A stretch of 64,000 nt of DNA from DATMER01 sp963741305. GTDB lineage: Bacteria; Acidobacteriota; Thermoanaerobaculia; Multivoradales; UBA5704. A program made the translations under genes and the position numbers. Below, one piece after another: positions 19,740-27,622 of the stretch. How positions within the stretch are numbered: position 1 is the first letter of the stretch; each line of letters begins with the position of its first letter. The stretch lies in NCBI GenBank assembly GCA_963741305.1, contig CAVUHL010000003.1:3100001-3164000 (forward strand), written 5' to 3'. The notes under the pieces are model-generated. The model did not search any database. It was not told the origin of the DNA and saw only the letters and a program-made list of their open reading frames with translations.

Positions 19740-21836
19740 ATGATGGCAACTCGGGAAACGAAATCCTTGCTCGTACCGGCTCTTCTGGCCCTTCTGCTCT
19801 GCGGACCGGCAGCGGCCGCAGAGGAAAAGGCAGAGGAAAAGAAGCCCGAGGCAGACGATAAGCTGCAGGTCTACGAGGCCATCGAGGTGACCGGCCGCGA
19901 TTCCGACCTTCTCGGGATCTCCGACTCGGCCGGCGAAGGCGTCACCGGACGCACCGACCTGGAACGGCGTCCCATCCAGAGGCCCGGCGAGCTGCTGGAG
20001 ACGGTGCCGGGCGTGATCATCACGCAGCACAGCGGCAGCGGCAAGGCGAACCAATATTTCCTTCGCGGCTTCAACCTCGACCATGGCACCGACTTCCGCG
20101 TCTCCGTCGACGGCATCCAGGTCAACATGCCGTCGCACGGTCATGGCCAGGGCTACAGCGACCTCAATTTCCTCATCCCGGAGCTCGTCGACAGGGTCCA
20201 CTACAAGAAGGGGGCGTACTTTGCCGACGAGGGGGACTTCTCCGCGGCGGGCGCCGCCAATCTGGAATATGCCACGTCTCTGCCCGAGGGCCTCGTTCAG
20301 GCGACCGGCGGCAGCTTTGGATATGCCCGCCTGCTCGCCGCCGACTCGATCGAAGCCGGCGGCGGCCAGCTCCTCGGCGCCGTGGAAGGCGTTCGGAACG
20401 ACGGCCCGTGGGACCGTCCGGAAGACTTCAGCAAGATGAACGGCCTGCTCCGCTACAACCGCGGCGACATGGCCCGGGGGTTCACGGTCACGGCCATGAG
20501 CTACGAAGGGGATTGGCGCTCGGCCGACCAGATCCCGCGCCGGGCCGTCGAGCAGGGCCTGATCTCCCGCTTCGGCTCGCTCGACCCTTCGGACCGCGGG
20601 AGCTCTCACCGCTACAGCCTGTCGGCCGAGATGCGGCGGGGCGACGAGCGTTCCCTCACACGGATCATGGGCTATGCGCTCGACTACCGCCTCTCCCTCT
20701 TCTCGAATTTCACCTACTTCCTCGACGACCCTGTCAATGGTGATCAATTCGAGCAGTCTGATGACCGCTTCGTCGCCGGGCTTCAGATGGACAGGCAGTG
20801 GGCGCTGAGCTGGCGCGAGCGGGAGGTCGAGCTGGCGGCGGGCCTGCAAGCGCGCGGGGACGACATTACGAACGGCCTCTTCCATACCCGCGAGCGGGAG
20901 CGGCTTTCGACGGCACGCCAGGACGATGTCCGTCAGCTCGGCGCCGGCCCCTATGTCCAGGCGCGCGTGCGTTGGAGCCCCTGGCTGCGCACCGTCACCG
21001 GCCTGCGCGCCGACTACTACCGCGCCGACGTGGAGAGCAACGTGCCCGAGAATTCGGGGACCGAGGACGATTTCCTCCTCAGCCCGAAGCTTTCCTTCGT
21101 CCTCGGCCCGTGGAAGAAAACCGAGCTGTACCTGAACTTCGGAAATGGTTTCCACAGCAACGACGCGCGCGGCTCCACCATCCGGGTAGACCCGCGGACG
21201 GGTGAGCCGGTCGGCCGGGTCGATCCGCTGGTGCAGGCGAAGGGCGCCGACGTGGGCATCCGCACGGAGGTCGTTCCCGGCCTTCAGGCCGCGGTCACGG
21301 CCTTCGGGCTGGAGATGGATTCCGAGCTGATCTTCATCGGCGACGCGGGCGGCACCGAGGCGAGCCGCCCGAGCCGGCGGACGGGGATCGAAATCCAGAG
21401 CTTCTGGCGTCCGCGTCCCTGGCTCTCGATCGATGCCGACGGCGCCTTTTCGAAGGCCCGGTTCACGGACGGCGATCCAGCCGGAGACCGCATTCCGGGA
21501 GCGATCCAGACGGCAGTCGCGGCCGGAGTCTCCGTGGAGGGCCTCGGCAACACCTTCGGCGCCCTGCGGGTCCGCCACTTCGGCCCGCGCCCATTGATCG
21601 AAGACGGTAGCGTCCGGTCGAGCGCCTCGACCCTGGTCAACGGCACCCTGGGCTACGACTTCGGCAACGGCCTCCGGCTGGCAGTCGAGGGCTTCAACCT
21701 GCTGGATGAAGACGCGAGCGACATCGATTACTTTTACGAGTCGAAACTGCCCGGCGAAGCGGAGCCGGTGCAGGACATCCATTTCCATCCAGCCGAGCCG
21801 CGGTCTGCCCGGCTCGTGGTCGAGTGGAGGTATTGA
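19740..21836 (+). CDS. TonB-dependent outer-membrane receptor
   Basis: The 698-residue protein has a signal peptide (ATRETKSLLVPALLALLLCG, then PAAAAEE). A plug domain at about residues 40-160 shows LLETVPGVIITQHSG, NQYFLRGFNLDHG and VSVDGIQVNMPSHG. A 22-strand-type barrel follows and ends in an aromatic residue (VVEWRY), as outer-membrane proteins do. Such receptors import chelated metals, cofactors or glycans with energy from TonB-ExbBD. The region downstream on the other strand is a decayed metal-related locus. A metal ligand is therefore plausible, but that is inference from context. Confidence 0.92.
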   Translation: MMATRETKSLLVPALLALLLCGPAAAAEEKAEEKKPEADDKLQVYEAIEVTGRDSDLLGISDSAGEGVTGRTDLERRPIQRPGELLETVPGVIITQHSGSGKANQYFLRGFNLDHGTDFRVSVDGIQVNMPSHGHGQGYSDLNFLIPELVDRVHYKKGAYFADEGDFSAAGAANLEYATSLPEGLVQATGGSFGYARLLAADSIEAGGGQLLGAVEGVRNDGPWDRPEDFSKMNGLLRYNRGDMARGFTVTAMSYEGDWRSADQIPRRAVEQGLISRFGSLDPSDRGSSHRYSLSAEMRRGDERSLTRIMGYALDYRLSLFSNFTYFLDDPVNGDQFEQSDDRFVAGLQMDRQWALSWREREVELAAGLQARGDDITNGLFHTRERERLSTARQDDVRQLGAGPYVQARVRWSPWLRTVTGLRADYYRADVESNVPENSGTEDDFLLSPKLSFVLGPWKKTELYLNFGNGFHSNDARGSTIRVDPRTGEPVGRVDPLVQAKGADVGIRTEVVPGLQAAVTAFGLEMDSELIFIGDAGGTEASRPSRRTGIEIQSFWRPRPWLSIDADGAFSKARFTDGDPAGDRIPGAIQTAVAAGVSVEGLGNTFGALRVRHFGPRPLIEDGSVRSSASTLVNGTLGYDFGNGLRLAVEGFNLLDEDASDIDYFYESKLPGEAEPVQDIHFHPAEPRSARLVVEWRY

Positions 21837-21860
21837 AATCGATCACAGCGCGGAGCGGAG

Positions 21861-22214
21861 CTAAAACAAAGCGTTCCAGCGGCTCTCGAGCTCTCCCCGG
21901 CCCACCTTTTCCCGGACTGGGAGCTGCAGCGACAGGTCGAGGAAGAGCCGCTCCGTGGCCACGTACTGCAGCCCGGGCGCGAGGAGCAGAGCCGAGCGGC
22001 CCGTCCCGGGGAGGACGAGGCCGCGGAGCCGGTCATCCTCCGCATCCAGGATTGTCGCCTCCAGGACGGCGAACACCTCGCCATACACTCACATCCCGCA
22101 CAGGTAGCCGGTGACGTCGAGCTCGATGCGCTGGACTTCAGCGGTCCCGACAACGGGCAAAATCACAAGGGCCATCCCCGCAAGGGCGAGGGCCCGCACA
22201 AGCTTTGTATTCAT
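21861..22214 (-). pseudogene. Fused remnants of an HMA-type secreted protein and an outer-membrane transporter barrel
   Basis: From ATG 22214, with AGGAGG upstream, a 41-codon frame encodes a signal peptide and the beginning of a metal-binding domain (VQRIELDVTGYLCGM). It stops at TGA 22089-22091, exactly where HMA-type proteins have their second Cys. The same frame then continues without interruption to 21861 for 75 codons (VYGEVFAVLEATILDAEDD to LESRWNALF). Those codons resemble the last strands of transporter-type outer-membrane barrels (LLLAPGLQYVATERLFLDLS), not HMA. The simplest reading is a deletion that joined the 5' end of one gene to the 3' end of the next. Confidence 0.6.
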
Positions 22215-22289
22215 TGACCTGACCTCCTGGCCGTCGAACGTCATGCTCCCCCCGCCGCCTGAAGCCAGCGGGGCACGGCTGCGGACGTT

Positions 22290-22580
22290 TCAGATCCGGG
22301 AGAGTCTGGGGACGTGGAGGATGCCCCGGAGATCGGGGGACGGAGCTTCCGTCTCGTCCTCGTAGGCGAGGCGGGAGCCTTCGATCGGCTGGAAACTAGA
22401 CGGAGGCGGATCCGGCAGGGTCGACGCGGCGTGGAAGCAGCAGACGGAAAACCCGGTCGCCGGGATGCTGCAGGCACTGGTCCGGCTCTCGCAGCAGGAA
22501 ACGGCGAGGGCTACGACCGGCCAGAGGACTCCAAGAGCCAGGAGAATCAGGAACAGCCGAGCCAGAAGACAGCGCCGCAT
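22290..22580 (-). CDS. Small Cys-rich secreted protein of metal-resistance loci
   Basis: The protein is 96 residues from ATG 22580. It has a signal peptide (RRCLLARLFLILLALGVLWP, then VVALA) and a short Cys cluster (SCCESRTSACS...VCCFH). A Pro/Ser-rich middle leads to a C-terminus reading DLRGILHVPRLSRI. The protein at 36593-36877 has the same plan and the same type of C-terminus (DPRAVFHVPKPA) and lies upstream of a metal-efflux operon. This one lies upstream of the decayed HMA/barrel remnants. I do not know a named family; a periplasmic metal-handling role is inferred from context. Confidence 0.65.
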   Translation of the reverse strand: MRRCLLARLFLILLALGVLWPVVALAVSCCESRTSACSIPATGFSVCCFHAASTLPDPPPSSFQPIEGSRLAYEDETEAPSPDLRGILHVPRLSRI

Positions 22581-22652
22581 GAGGCGATGGTAGCACTCCC
22601 GGGCGGGCTGGAAGCATGGCCCAGAAAACCAGCTATCTGGCATAATGGGCCC

Positions 22653-22889
22653 ATGAAGACGACGCTGGATCTTCCCGATGACTTGGTGCCGACGGTGCGC
22701 AGACGCCTTGAGCTTCCGCTCGTCGAGTGTGCTCACGAAGCCCGGCCGGGCGACGAGATGACCCCGGAACGGGTAGCCGAGGCGTTGCTCGACGAAGAGG
22801 CCCCAGTCCGCTGGCACGGAGCTTTCGAGGGTACAGGGCCGGGGCGTCTCATGGCCCCAGGCACCACCAAGGCCGCCAGGATGTCGTAG
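22653..22889 (+). pseudogene. Internally shortened VapB-like antitoxin
   Basis: The 78-residue frame starts MKTTLDLPDDLV, the ribbon-helix-helix start of many VapB-type antitoxins. It jumps at once to VRRRLELPLVECAHEARPGD and EMTPERVAEALLDEE, which is the C-terminal tail of the same family. The usual intervening helix region (about 30-40 residues) is missing. No VapC toxin follows on either strand before the crcB gene. It looks like an internally deleted, probably inactive antitoxin left after toxin loss, though expression of the short form cannot be excluded. Confidence 0.55.
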
Positions 22890-23053
22890 CCCCTCCTGGT
22901 TCAAACCCGTGGCCCAGGGATGGTTCTGGGATGTAACAACCTACCGTGGGGAGACGCCCCGACCTGGTTCACCCGGCAGGATCGTGGTAGCGGACTGGGG
23001 CATCTCTACCGAATCACACCGCCTTTGCATACCCGAAAAAACCGGAACGCGTA

Positions 23054-23428
23054 CTAGCCCCCGAGCAGTTTCCCGGCCACGAATCCGAGATAGCCCGCCA
23101 TGAGGCAGGCCACCAGCATGACTCCAACGTAGGCAAACCCGAGGAGCCAGGCGTCTTCCTGAAGGAACCGGAGGGTTTCGTAGTTGAAGGCGGAGTAGGT
23201 CGTGAATCCTCCCATGACACCGGTGGCAAGGACCAGGCGGAGGGTCGACGCATCGGTTGACAGGCCGATCTGCATCAGCAGGCAGAGGAGGAACGAGCCG
23301 ATGACGTTGACCGCCAGTGTCCCATACGGAAATCCGGGGCCGCTGATCCGGAGCAGCCAGCCTGACAGCAGGTAGCGCGCTCCCGTGCCGATCGCTCCGC
23401 CAAGACATATCAAGAGAAAGCGCGCCAT
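23054..23428 (-). CDS. crcB: CrcB/Fluc fluoride ion channel
   Basis: The 124-residue, four-TM protein has the family landmarks GGAIGTGARYLLSG, NVIGSFLL and GGFTTYSAFNYET, the last carrying the TM3 break and the Phe/Ser/Thr residues of the fluoride pore. Fluc channels are dual-topology dimers that export fluoride passively. The gene follows the methyltransferase gene by 11 bases on the same strand, so it has no leader of its own and I see no fluoride riboswitch. Confidence 0.95.
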   Translation of the reverse strand: MARFLLICLGGAIGTGARYLLSGWLLRISGPGFPYGTLAVNVIGSFLLCLLMQIGLSTDASTLRLVLATGVMGGFTTYSAFNYETLRFLQEDAWLLGFAYVGVMLVACLMAGYLGFVAGKLLGG

Positions 23429-23439
23429 GATTCGTTCCC

Positions 23440-24045
23440 TCAGCCTTTCCGCAGCAGCAGGATCCGGAAAGCCCCGCCAAGCATGGCCGGCTCGTCGTGC
23501 TCGATTCGCAGCGGCGCGCCCGAGCGCTCCAGGATGTCGCCCAGCCGGCGGTTGATGTCGGTAAACAGCGTCCGCGTGACAGTGTTCGCGATCCTTCGCG
23601 GCAGGCGGGGATGCGCGCCGTCGGGCAGGAACTTGTCGAAGACGGCGATCCTCCCTCCAGGCTTCAGCACCCGTGCCGCTTCGCGGAGGCAGGCGGCGGG
23701 GTCGGGGATCACCGCCAGGATCAGGTGGAGGATCACCGCGTCAAAGCTTTCGCTTGCCAGATCGAGTGCCTGCCCGTCCATCACCCGGAGCTCGATACCG
23801 GGGCGCACCCGCGGCCGGGCCCGGTCGAGCATGGCGGGCGTCAGGTCCGTCGCCAGGACGGAGGCGCCTTCCGGGATCAGCGGCAGATCGGCGCCCGTGC
23901 CCGCTCCCACCAGCAGCACCCGCTCCCCCGGCTGAAGCCCGAGGAGGGCGATCGAGCGCCGGCGTTGCCGCCCGAAACGGGCCACGAAATCATAGAGGGG
24001 AGCCCAGAGGGTGTATCGCAGCCGGTTCCAGGTGGTGAGGCTCAT
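23440..24045 (-). CDS. Class I SAM-dependent methyltransferase
   Basis: The 201-residue protein has motif I VLLVGAGTGADLP, motif II VLATDLTPAML, motif IV SFDAVILHLILAVIPDP and post-motif VLKPGGRIAVFDKF. It resembles the UbiE/PmtA-like small-molecule or lipid methyltransferases, and the N-terminus RYTLWAPLYDFVARFGRQR fits that group. It is the first gene of a likely two-gene unit with crcB. The substrate is not predictable. Confidence 0.88.
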   Translation of the reverse strand: MSLTTWNRLRYTLWAPLYDFVARFGRQRRRSIALLGLQPGERVLLVGAGTGADLPLIPEGASVLATDLTPAMLDRARPRVRPGIELRVMDGQALDLASESFDAVILHLILAVIPDPAACLREAARVLKPGGRIAVFDKFLPDGAHPRLPRRIANTVTRTLFTDINRRLGDILERSGAPLRIEHDEPAMLGGAFRILLLRKG

Positions 24046-24151
24046 TGGCGGGGCAGTTTACCCTGGCGGTAAACGCTCCTCCGAAAGCGGGGTCTTTAGA
24101 GAGCGCGGCTCGTCTGTCATATGATCGTGGAATCCCGGGGAGGTCGTCTGC

Positions 24152-27100
24152 ATGTTGAAGTTTTTGCCTCATCTCGCCGCACGTGTGCTCGCGCTCGTTC
24201 TTTTCAGCCTTTCCCTGGACACCGCGCACGGCCAGACCGCGGCGCTGGTGCGCGACATCAACACCACCGGCCGCAGCGTGGCCTACTCGACGCCGGATTC
24301 GTTCTATTCCACGGGCGGGAAGCTCTTCTTCTTCGGCCTCGGGTCCCGCGTCACGGGAGTCTGGGCGAGCGACGGGACCCCGGAGGGGACGACGCTTCTC
24401 GCGGACATCTGCTCCAATGAAAGCTGCCAGGCGTCGTACCCGTTCCTCGGCGACCTGGGGGGTACCGTCTTCTGGGTGGGCACGACGGAGGGCATCCTCC
24501 GGCGGCTCTGGCGCTCCGACGGCACCCGGGCAGGGACCTTTCCCCTGACCGGACCCGGCACCGGCATCCCGTCTACCGCCATCTTTCCCGGAAGCCCGAC
24601 CTACGCGTTCTTCAAGGGTGCCTTCTACTTCCAGGGGTGCCAGGATGAATTCGAGTCCAACTGCCAGAGAAGCTACCGCAGCGACGGCAGCGCGGCGGGC
24701 ACCGTCGAGATCGAGCCCCTGGGAAGCCGCTTGATCGCCGTTGGCGACCGGCTCTTCTCCGCCTCCGGGACTTTCGGCGGGCCCTGGGAGCTCCGGGCCA
24801 CGAGCGATCCGTCGGCCGGCAGCACCGTGCTAGCGCAGTTTGTCTCCGAGCCGAAGCGGCTTACCGCCGTGGGAAGCCGGCTGTTTTTCACCGCCGCGGC
24901 GCCCCCTCAGGAGCCAGAGCAGCTCTGGGTCAGCGACGGCACTGTGGCGGGCACCCGTCAGGTGACCGGCTTCACTTCGGTCAATCCCTTCGACAGTCTC
25001 TGGGACTGGCTCGAGCAGGCCGGAAACCGGGTCTACTTCGTGGCCGACGACGGGGTTCACGGACTCGAGATCTGGGTGAGCGACGGCACGGCCAAGGGTA
25101 CCCGCCGGGTCACCGAGCTCAGCGCCTTCACCCCGTTCCCGAGGACCCCCACGCTGGAGGAGGTGAACGGCCGTCTCGTCTTCGCAGCGGTGGATGACGA
25201 TGGGCTACGGCTCTGGGCCGCCGGGGCCACCCCCGAATCCACGGTGCAGATCCTGTGCTCCTCGTGCGATCTCCTCGCGGACCCCGTCCTGGTGAAGGCG
25301 GGAGGACGGGTCTTCTTCCAGGCCGGCGACCCCGGGCACGGGGTCGAGCTCTGGAGCACCGACGGCACGGCCGCCGGCACGGGCCTGACCGTGGACCTCC
25401 GGCCCGGCCCGGAGGACTCGATGGCCCAGGCCGACCAGTTGCAGCCCTGGCCCGGCGGCCTCCTCCTCAGGGGGGCCCGGGATGCCACCCACGGGCACGA
25501 GATCTGGCTGGGCGACGGCACCGCGGACGGCCTGCGGAGAGCCACCGACTTCGCGGACGGCCGGGCCCTGGATCCGATCTATCACCTCCCGCCGGCCATA
25601 CCCTTCCAGGGCAAAGCCTGGTTCAGCGTCAACCTGTCCCTCGCCGGAGGGCTCTGGTCCACCAGCGGCGACCCGTCGAGCACCCGCCTGGTGGCCCTCC
25701 TCAACCACTCCGAGCCATTCGCGTCGCCGACGTCCTTGACGGCCGGCGGCAGCTCGCTCTACTTCTGGGCCTACGACGGCAGCGGCACCAGCCTCTGGGC
25801 CACCCAGGGAACGTCCGCCAGCACGGTCAAGCTCAGCACGGCAGTCGAGCTCAGCGACTCCGAGGTCGTGGCCGCGGGCGGCGGCCTGGTGTACTTCCTG
25901 GTGAATGAGACGCTCTGGAGGAGCGACGGCACGGTGGCGGGGACTTTCGCGCTGAGGTCCCACCCGCATCTGTCCGAAAAGGGGGCGATCTTCCAGGGCC
26001 GCCTCTACTTCACAGTCTGGAACGAGCTCTGGATGACGGATGGCACGGTCCCAGGCACACAGGTAGCCTTCCGCCACGAGCACGTCCAGTCGCCGCTGGG
26101 AACGCTGGTGGCCAACGGCGCGATCTATTTCACTGCCGTCGACCAGGACGGGCACAGTGAGCTCTGGCGCAGCGACGGCACGGAGGCGGGGACCGTGAGG
26201 CTCGAGGTGCTCGCGGGCACGATTTCCTCCCTCACCCCATCCGGCTCGTCCCTCTACTTCTCCGGGAACGGCTACCTCTGGAAGTCGGACGGCACGGGGA
26301 CATCGCAGATCCTCGACGGCTTCGAAGGATCGCAGCCCCAGCAACTGACCGCTGTCCCGGGGGGCATCGCCTTCTACGGCAGCAGCACTGAAGGCCTCAG
26401 CCTCTTCCGTTCCGACGGCACCGCCGCCGGCACCGTCCGGCTCCATGCGTTCGAGGCCGAGGCCTCCCGGCCGGTGCCGATGGAGGTCGCCGCCATCGGC
26501 GGCAGGCTCTTCTTCTCGGGCTGGGACGCCATTCATGGCTACGAGCTGTGGACGAGCGACGGCACCGCCGCCGGTACGGCGATCCTGCGCGACCTCTACC
26601 CGGGCTGGCGCTCCTCGCTGCCTCACGAGCTCATCGCGGCAGGAGGGAGGCTCTTCTTCGTGGCGCACGACGGCGCTCACGGCAACGAGCTCTGGCAGAG
26701 CGACGGCACCGCCGCCGGCACCCGGCTCGTCCAGGATCTCTACCCCACCGCCGACTCCTCCAACCCCGCTCAGCTCACCGTGGCCGGAGACAACCTCTAC
26801 TTCGTCGCCGACGACGGCCTCACCGGCTTCGAGCTCTGGTCGTACCCGCTGACCGCCGGCCCCGGCTGCCAGCCTTCCGCAAGCCGGCTCTGCCTCAACA
26901 ACGGGCGTTTCCAGGTCGAAGCCGCATGGAAGGACTTCCAGGGCAACCGCGGCAACGGCCAAGCCGTGACGCTCACTCCCGATACCGGTTACTTCTGGTT
27001 CTTCAGCCCGGCCAACGTCGAAGCCGTGCTCAAGGTGCTCGACGGCCGCGGGCTCAACAACCATTTCTGGACCTTCTACGGCGCCCTCTCCAGCGTCGAG

Positions 27101-27610
27101 TACCACCTGACCGTGACCGATACCCAGACCGGCGCGGCCAAGCGCTATTACAACCCGCCGGGCCAGCTCGCGAGCGTGGGCGACACCAACGGCTTCGGCC
27201 CTCTCGGCGCGTTCTCCTCCAAGGTTCTCGAACCGCTCACGTTGATCGATTCGCGCGTCGCTCCAGTGACCGGTCCCTGCCTGCCCACGGCCGAAAGGCT
27301 GTGCCTGAACGGCAGACGCTTCGCCGTCGAAGCCAATTGGAAGGATTTTCAGGGCAAGACCGGAGCCGGCAAGTCCACCGTCCTCACCAATGACACTGGC
27401 TGGTTCTGGTTCTTCGACCCGGCCAACGTCGAGGTCATGATCAAGGTCCTCGACGGCACCTCGCTCAACGGCAAGCACTGGGTTTTCTACGGCGCCCTGT
27501 CGAGCGTGGAGTACACGATCACCGTGACCGACACGCAGACCGGCGTGCAGAAGATCTATAAGAATCCCAGCGGAACGCTTGCGAGCGTGGCCGACACCAA
27601 CGCTTTCTAA
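24152..27610 (+). CDS. Giant secreted ELWxSDGTxxGT-repeat protein (first of tandem pair)
   Basis: The 1152-residue protein starts with a signal peptide (VLALVLFSLSLDTAHGQ). Roughly 15-20 repeats of about 45-50 residues follow, each centred on a motif such as ELWVSDGTAAGT. They probably form one or more beta-propellers. The last ~240 residues contain two copies of another domain of about 100 residues, each with LCLNxxRFxVEAxWKDFQG, DTGYFWFFxPANVE and FYGALSSVEYxxTVTDTQTG. I know this architecture only as uncharacterised surface or secreted protein. A paralogue follows after 12 bases, in one transcription unit. Confidence 0.85.
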   Translation: MLKFLPHLAARVLALVLFSLSLDTAHGQTAALVRDINTTGRSVAYSTPDSFYSTGGKLFFFGLGSRVTGVWASDGTPEGTTLLADICSNESCQASYPFLGDLGGTVFWVGTTEGILRRLWRSDGTRAGTFPLTGPGTGIPSTAIFPGSPTYAFFKGAFYFQGCQDEFESNCQRSYRSDGSAAGTVEIEPLGSRLIAVGDRLFSASGTFGGPWELRATSDPSAGSTVLAQFVSEPKRLTAVGSRLFFTAAAPPQEPEQLWVSDGTVAGTRQVTGFTSVNPFDSLWDWLEQAGNRVYFVADDGVHGLEIWVSDGTAKGTRRVTELSAFTPFPRTPTLEEVNGRLVFAAVDDDGLRLWAAGATPESTVQILCSSCDLLADPVLVKAGGRVFFQAGDPGHGVELWSTDGTAAGTGLTVDLRPGPEDSMAQADQLQPWPGGLLLRGARDATHGHEIWLGDGTADGLRRATDFADGRALDPIYHLPPAIPFQGKAWFSVNLSLAGGLWSTSGDPSSTRLVALLNHSEPFASPTSLTAGGSSLYFWAYDGSGTSLWATQGTSASTVKLSTAVELSDSEVVAAGGGLVYFLVNETLWRSDGTVAGTFALRSHPHLSEKGAIFQGRLYFTVWNELWMTDGTVPGTQVAFRHEHVQSPLGTLVANGAIYFTAVDQDGHSELWRSDGTEAGTVRLEVLAGTISSLTPSGSSLYFSGNGYLWKSDGTGTSQILDGFEGSQPQQLTAVPGGIAFYGSSTEGLSLFRSDGTAAGTVRLHAFEAEASRPVPMEVAAIGGRLFFSGWDAIHGYELWTSDGTAAGTAILRDLYPGWRSSLPHELIAAGGRLFFVAHDGAHGNELWQSDGTAAGTRLVQDLYPTADSSNPAQLTVAGDNLYFVADDGLTGFELWSYPLTAGPGCQPSASRLCLNNGRFQVEAAWKDFQGNRGNGQAVTLTPDTGYFWFFSPANVEAVLKVLDGRGLNNHFWTFYGALSSVEYHLTVTDTQTGAAKRYYNPPGQLASVGDTNGFGPLGAFSSKVLEPLTLIDSRVAPVTGPCLPTAERLCLNGRRFAVEANWKDFQGKTGAGKSTVLTNDTGWFWFFDPANVEVMIKVLDGTSLNGKHWVFYGALSSVEYTITVTDTQTGVQKIYKNPSGTLASVADTNAF

Positions 27611-27622
27611 GAAGGGAATCAG

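Noticed and set aside
19713..21788. A 691-codon open frame antisense to the TonB receptor
   Set aside because: It is a mirror of strong coding sequence in high-GC DNA. The encoded residues are Arg/Ala/Gly/Val-rich without motifs, and the plus-strand product is a clear receptor.
22089..22091. Selenocysteine codon
   Set aside because: The sequence after the TGA is not a continuation of the metal-binding domain, so a deletion fusion explains the frame better. I did not identify a SECIS-like element.
22885..22960. tRNA-like GGTTCAAACC element
   Set aside because: A T-loop-like string is present, but no acceptor, D or anticodon stems can be folded around it.
23429..24151. Fluoride riboswitch upstream of crcB
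   Set aside because: crcB follows another gene by 11 bases, and I could not recognise the fluoride aptamer ahead of the methyltransferase gene.
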